This document shows, in pieces, positions 34,431 to 37,288 of a stretch of DNA of 37,288 bases. The DNA is from Curvibacter sp. (GTDB lineage Bacteria > Pseudomonadota > Gammaproteobacteria > Burkholderiales > Burkholderiaceae_C). Each line of letters begins with the position of its first letter. Position 1 is the stretch's first letter. A program made the translations under genes and the position numbers. The notes beneath the pieces are model-generated. The model was not told the origin of the DNA. It did not search any database and was given only the letters and a program-made list of their open reading frames with translations. The stretch covers positions 1 through 37,288 of the forward strand of contig JAFAMV010000043.1 in NCBI GenBank assembly GCA_019233055.1, written 5' to 3'.

Positions 34431-35603
34431 ATGGACAAGCGCCTATTCCTTCATTCGGTGGCCGGGGCGGCCCTGGTGCTCGCCGCCTCGCAGGCTGCGG
34501 CCCAGAACACGCCTTTCAAGATCGGCCTGATCCTGCCCATGACCGGGCAGTCGGCCTCCACGGGCCGCCAGATCGAGGCCGCCGCGCGCCTCTACATGGC
34601 CCAGAACGGTGACACGGTGGCCGGGCGCAAGATCGAGCTCGTCGTCAAGGACGACACCGGCCTGCCCGATGTGACCAAGCGCATCGCCCAGGAGTTGGTG
34701 GTCAACGAGAAGGTCGGCGTGCTGGCCGGTTTCGGTCTCACCCCGCTGGCGCTGGCCACGGCACCGATCGCCACCCAGTCCAGGACGCCCGAGGTGGTGA
34801 TGGCGGCGGCCACCTCCAGCATCACCGAGGCCTCGCCCTTCATCATCCGCAGCAGTTTCACCCTGCCCCAGGTCACGGTGTCCATGGCCGACTGGGCGCC
34901 CAAGAACGGCATCAAGAAGGTGGTCACCCTGGTCAGCGACTACGGGCCCGGCATCGACGCCGAGAAGTTCTTCAAGGAGCGTTTCACCTTCAACGGCGGC
35001 CAGGTGGTGGATGCGTTGCGGGTGCCGCTGCGCAACCCGGATTTCGCCCCTTTCCTGCAGAAGGTGCGTGACGAGAAGCCCGATGCGCTGTTCGTCTTCG
35101 TTCCCTCGGGGGCGGGTGCCGCCGTGATGAAGCAGTTCCTGGAGCGCGGCATGGACAAGGCGGGCATCCGCCTCATCGGCACCGGCGACGTGACCGATGA
35201 CGACCAGCTCAACGACATGGGCGACGGCGCGCTCGGCGTGGTCACGGCCCACCATTACTCGACCGACCACGATTCGGCCCTGAACAAGCAGTTCGTGGCG
35301 GCCTTCAAGAAGGCCAATCCGGGCATGCGACCGAACTTCATGGCGGTCGGCGGCTATGACGGCATGCGGGTGATCTACCAGGCGTTGAAGGCCACCAATG
35401 GCAAGGGCGATGGCCCGGCGCTGCTGGCCGCCATGAAGGGGCAGATCTTCGAGAGCCCGCGCGGCCAGGTGTTCATCGATGCCCAGACCCGCGACATCGT
35501 GCAGAACGTCTACCTGCGCAAGGTCGAGAAGAAGAACGGCGAACTCTACAACGTCGAGTTCGATGTCCTCAAGGACGTCAAGGACCCCGGCAAGAACCGT
35601 TGA
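34431..35603 (+). CDS. LIV-type periplasmic binding protein (second system)
   Basis: Secreted type I binding protein of 390 residues. A signal peptide (MDKRLFLHSVAGAALVLAAS, ending QAAA) is followed by FKIGLILPMTGQSASTGRQ. The body contains KDDTGLPDVTKRIAQELV, VTLVSDYGPGIDAEKFFKE and AVGGYDGMRVIYQAL, all of the LivK-like family. Start fixed by AGGAGA and the signal peptide. A weak extended -10 (TGC-TAGAGT, 34364-34372) may be its promoter. It is 165 bp after the ComFB-family gene and first in an operon with livH and livM. The ligand is unknown; no catabolic gene is visible beside it. Confidence 0.92.
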   Translation: MDKRLFLHSVAGAALVLAASQAAAQNTPFKIGLILPMTGQSASTGRQIEAAARLYMAQNGDTVAGRKIELVVKDDTGLPDVTKRIAQELVVNEKVGVLAGFGLTPLALATAPIATQSRTPEVVMAAATSSITEASPFIIRSSFTLPQVTVSMADWAPKNGIKKVVTLVSDYGPGIDAEKFFKERFTFNGGQVVDALRVPLRNPDFAPFLQKVRDEKPDALFVFVPSGAGAAVMKQFLERGMDKAGIRLIGTGDVTDDDQLNDMGDGALGVVTAHHYSTDHDSALNKQFVAAFKKANPGMRPNFMAVGGYDGMRVIYQALKATNGKGDGPALLAAMKGQIFESPRGQVFIDAQTRDIVQNVYLRKVEKKNGELYNVEFDVLKDVKDPGKNR

Positions 35604-35618
35604 GGACCGCGCGGCGCG

Positions 35619-35634
35619 CCCCGGCAGGCCGGGG
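35619..35634 (+). other. Intercistronic hairpin after the second LIV binding-protein gene
   Basis: CCCCGG / CCGGGG stem with a 4-nt loop, 15 nt after the stop codon and 41 nt before livH. As with the other two binding-protein genes, no T-run follows. Confidence 0.5.
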
Positions 35635-35675
35635 GCCCTTCTGCATCCACACCTGCATTCACACAAAGGCTCGGC

Positions 35676-36548
35676 GTGTTGACGATTCTGTTTGATGGCG
35701 TGGCCTACGGCATGCTGCTGTTCGTGCTGGCCGTGGGCCTGGCGGTGACCCTGGGGCTGATGAATTTCATCAACCTGGCGCACGGGGCCTTCGCCATGGC
35801 GGGGGGCTACATCATGGTGCTGGGCATGCAGCGCCTCGGGCTCCCCTTCCTGGCCTGCCTGCCCCTGGCCTTTGTCGGCGCAGCGCTGCTCGGCGCGCTG
35901 CTGGAGCGCACGCTGTACCGGCCCATGTACCAGAAGCCCCATCTCGACCAGGTGCTGTTCTCCATCGGCCTGACCTTCATGGCGGTGGCCGGGGTGGATT
36001 ATTTCCTCGGCTCCAGCCAGCAGAACCTGCAGTTGCCGGACTGGTTGCGGGGCCGCACCGAGATCGGCGACGGCGCCTGGACCCTGGGCATGGGCCATTA
36101 CCGCCTGTTCATCATCGGGGTCTGCGCGGCCCTGACGCTGGTCCTGCAGTGGGTGCTGGCCCGGACGCGCTTCGGCAGCCGGCTGCGGGCGGCGGTGGAT
36201 GATCCACGCGTCGCCTCGGGCCTGGGCATCAATGTCAATCTGGTCTTTCTGCTGACCTTTGCGGTGGGCTCGGGCCTGGCGGGGCTCGGTGGCGCGCTGG
36301 GCGCCGAGGTGCTCGGTCTGGACCCCACCTTCCCGCTCAAGTACATGATCTATTTCCTGATCGTGGTCTCGGTGGGCGGCACCTCGTCGATCACCGGGCC
36401 GCTGCTGGCTGCCCTGCTGCTGGGCATCGCGGATGTGGGCGGCAAGTATTTCATTCCCAAGCTCGGGGCGTTCATCGTCTATGCCCTGATGATCCTGATC
36501 CTGCTGTGGCGGCCCCAGGGCCTGTTCACGCGCAAAGGGGGGCGTTGA
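35676..36548 (+). CDS. livH: LIV-type ABC transporter permease LivH (second system)
   Basis: Inner-membrane permease of 290 residues, normal length for LivH. It shows FDGVAYGMLLFVLAVGLAVT, the GLMNFINLAHGAFAMAGGY segment and a GGTSSITGPLLAALLLGIAD segment. It starts with GTG, preceded by AAAGG about 6 nt away; the next codon is TTG, so the start is fairly sure. It lies 72 bp after the binding-protein gene. Its stop overlaps the livM start by one base (TGATG). Confidence 0.92.
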   Translation: MLTILFDGVAYGMLLFVLAVGLAVTLGLMNFINLAHGAFAMAGGYIMVLGMQRLGLPFLACLPLAFVGAALLGALLERTLYRPMYQKPHLDQVLFSIGLTFMAVAGVDYFLGSSQQNLQLPDWLRGRTEIGDGAWTLGMGHYRLFIIGVCAALTLVLQWVLARTRFGSRLRAAVDDPRVASGLGINVNLVFLLTFAVGSGLAGLGGALGAEVLGLDPTFPLKYMIYFLIVVSVGGTSSITGPLLAALLLGIADVGGKYFIPKLGAFIVYALMILILLWRPQGLFTRKGGR

Positions 36549-37288
36549 TGTCCGCGCCATCGGAGTTCCAGACCACCCTGCTGCGGGCCTCGCGTCCGCG
36601 CGGGTGGGAGTTCCTGGTCTGGGCCCTGGCCCTGGCCTCGCCCCTGCTGCTGCCGCAGCAGGCCCTGATGGTCAATGAGATCGCCGTCGTGGCGCTGTTT
36701 GCCATGTCGCTGGACCTGATCCTCGGCTACAGCGGCATCGTCTCGCTGGGGCATGCGGCGTTTTTCGGCGTCGGCGCCTATGCCGCCGCGCTGTTCGCCA
36801 AGTTCGTGATGCCCGACCCCACGGTCGGCCTGGCGTTCGCGGCGCTCGTGTGCGGCTTGCTGGGGCTGCTGTGCAGCATCACCATCCTGCGCGGCAGCGA
36901 CCTGACGCGGCTCATGGTCACGCTGGGCACGGCCCTGATGCTGCTCGAGCTGGCCAACAAGCTGGACTGGCTCACCGGCGGCGCCGACGGGCTGCAGGGC
37001 GTGCTGATGGGGCCGGTGCTGGGCCGTTTCGAGTTCGACCTCAGCGGCCAGGTGGCGGCCTGGTACTCGATGGCGGTGCTGCTGCTGTGCTTCCTGCTGT
37101 TGCGCCGACTGGTGAATTCGCCGCTGGGCGCCACGCTGCGCGCCATCCGCGACAACCGCCTGCGCGCCATGGCCATCGGCGTGCCGGTGGTGTCGCGCCT
37201 GATGCTGGTCTATGCGGTGGCGGCTGCCGTCGCCGGGGTGGCCGGGGCGCTGCTGGCCCAGACCACGGGCTTCGCGTCGCTGGATGTG
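36548..37288 (+). CDS. livM: LIV-type ABC transporter permease LivM, cut by the window end
   Basis: The first 247 codons are open to the end of the window. The protein starts MSAPSEFQTTLLRASRP and continues with LivM-type membrane segments: LFAMSLDLILGYSGIVSLGH, AAFFGVGAYAAALF, and the RAIRDNRLRAMAIGVPV loop that contacts the ATPase. The C-terminal part is missing; the two ATPase genes expected for a LIV system would follow beyond the window. Translation is coupled to livH through the TGATG overlap. Confidence 0.92.
   Translation, partial: MSAPSEFQTTLLRASRPRGWEFLVWALALASPLLLPQQALMVNEIAVVALFAMSLDLILGYSGIVSLGHAAFFGVGAYAAALFAKFVMPDPTVGLAFAALVCGLLGLLCSITILRGSDLTRLMVTLGTALMLLELANKLDWLTGGADGLQGVLMGPVLGRFEFDLSGQVAAWYSMAVLLLCFLLLRRLVNSPLGATLRAIRDNRLRAMAIGVPVVSRLMLVYAVAAAVAGVAGALLAQTTGFASLDV

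Noticed and set aside
34443..36560. Long minus-strand frame opposite the second LIV operon
   Set aside because: Antisense shadow of a binding protein and LivH with clear motifs and ribosome sites.

Overview
The window reads as a chromosomal segment of a high-GC betaproteobacterium, most likely Burkholderiales. This rests on gene families and style: abundant LIV-type ABC transporters, a TRAP uronate transporter, a 16-strand-type porin ending in Phe, a fused LivM-LivG protein and strong GC bias. I see no tRNA, rRNA, insertion sequence, phage gene or CRISPR array. Thirty-two protein genes are called; the first and last run off the window. All assignments come from reading motifs by eye; no database search was made.

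Region A (1-5026). After the 5' part of an unrecognised gene comes a probable nickel-homeostasis locus, transcribed leftward: nikR, a fused double-permease and an ATPase of a NitT/TauT-type ABC transporter without a binding protein, and a His-rich CDF metal exporter. A perfect 8-bp inverted repeat with a 16-nt spacer, the spacing of known NikR operators, sits directly in front of the permease start codon.

Region B (5101-16273). A leftward operon of about 10 kb encodes an enoyl-CoA hydratase, feruloyl-CoA synthase, a short-chain dehydrogenase, a LIV-type ABC transporter (binding protein, LivH, fused LivM-LivG, LivF) and an acyl-CoA dehydrogenase. A divergent amidohydrolase shares a promoter region that contains a perfect palindrome. 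Together these look like uptake and CoA-dependent beta-oxidative side-chain shortening of hydroxycinnamates and their dihydro forms. No ordinary thiolase is present, so the amidohydrolase is the candidate for the last C-C cleavage.

Region C (16510-19231). A tight rightward operon of APS kinase, a DHH phosphoesterase and a sulfotransferase looks like a sulfation module: make PAPS, use it, and remove the PAP by-product.

Region D (19317-33715). This is a pectin and galacturonate region. It holds a chemoreceptor, a Tat/lipoprotein polygalacturonase (GH28) behind a second chemoreceptor, a porin with a clear terminator, and a leftward six-gene operon: uronate dehydrogenase, SMP-30 lactonase, TRAP transporter P-Q-M and galactarate dehydratase. 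A divergent GntR/FadR-type regulator has a palindromic operator over its promoter and a second, larger palindrome just behind it.

Region E (33975-37288). A small ComFB-family protein is followed by a second LIV-type operon (binding protein, LivH, LivM), cut by the window end. Across the window, each of the three solute-binding-protein genes has the same 15-nt translation start region, and each is followed by a stable hairpin before its permease gene.
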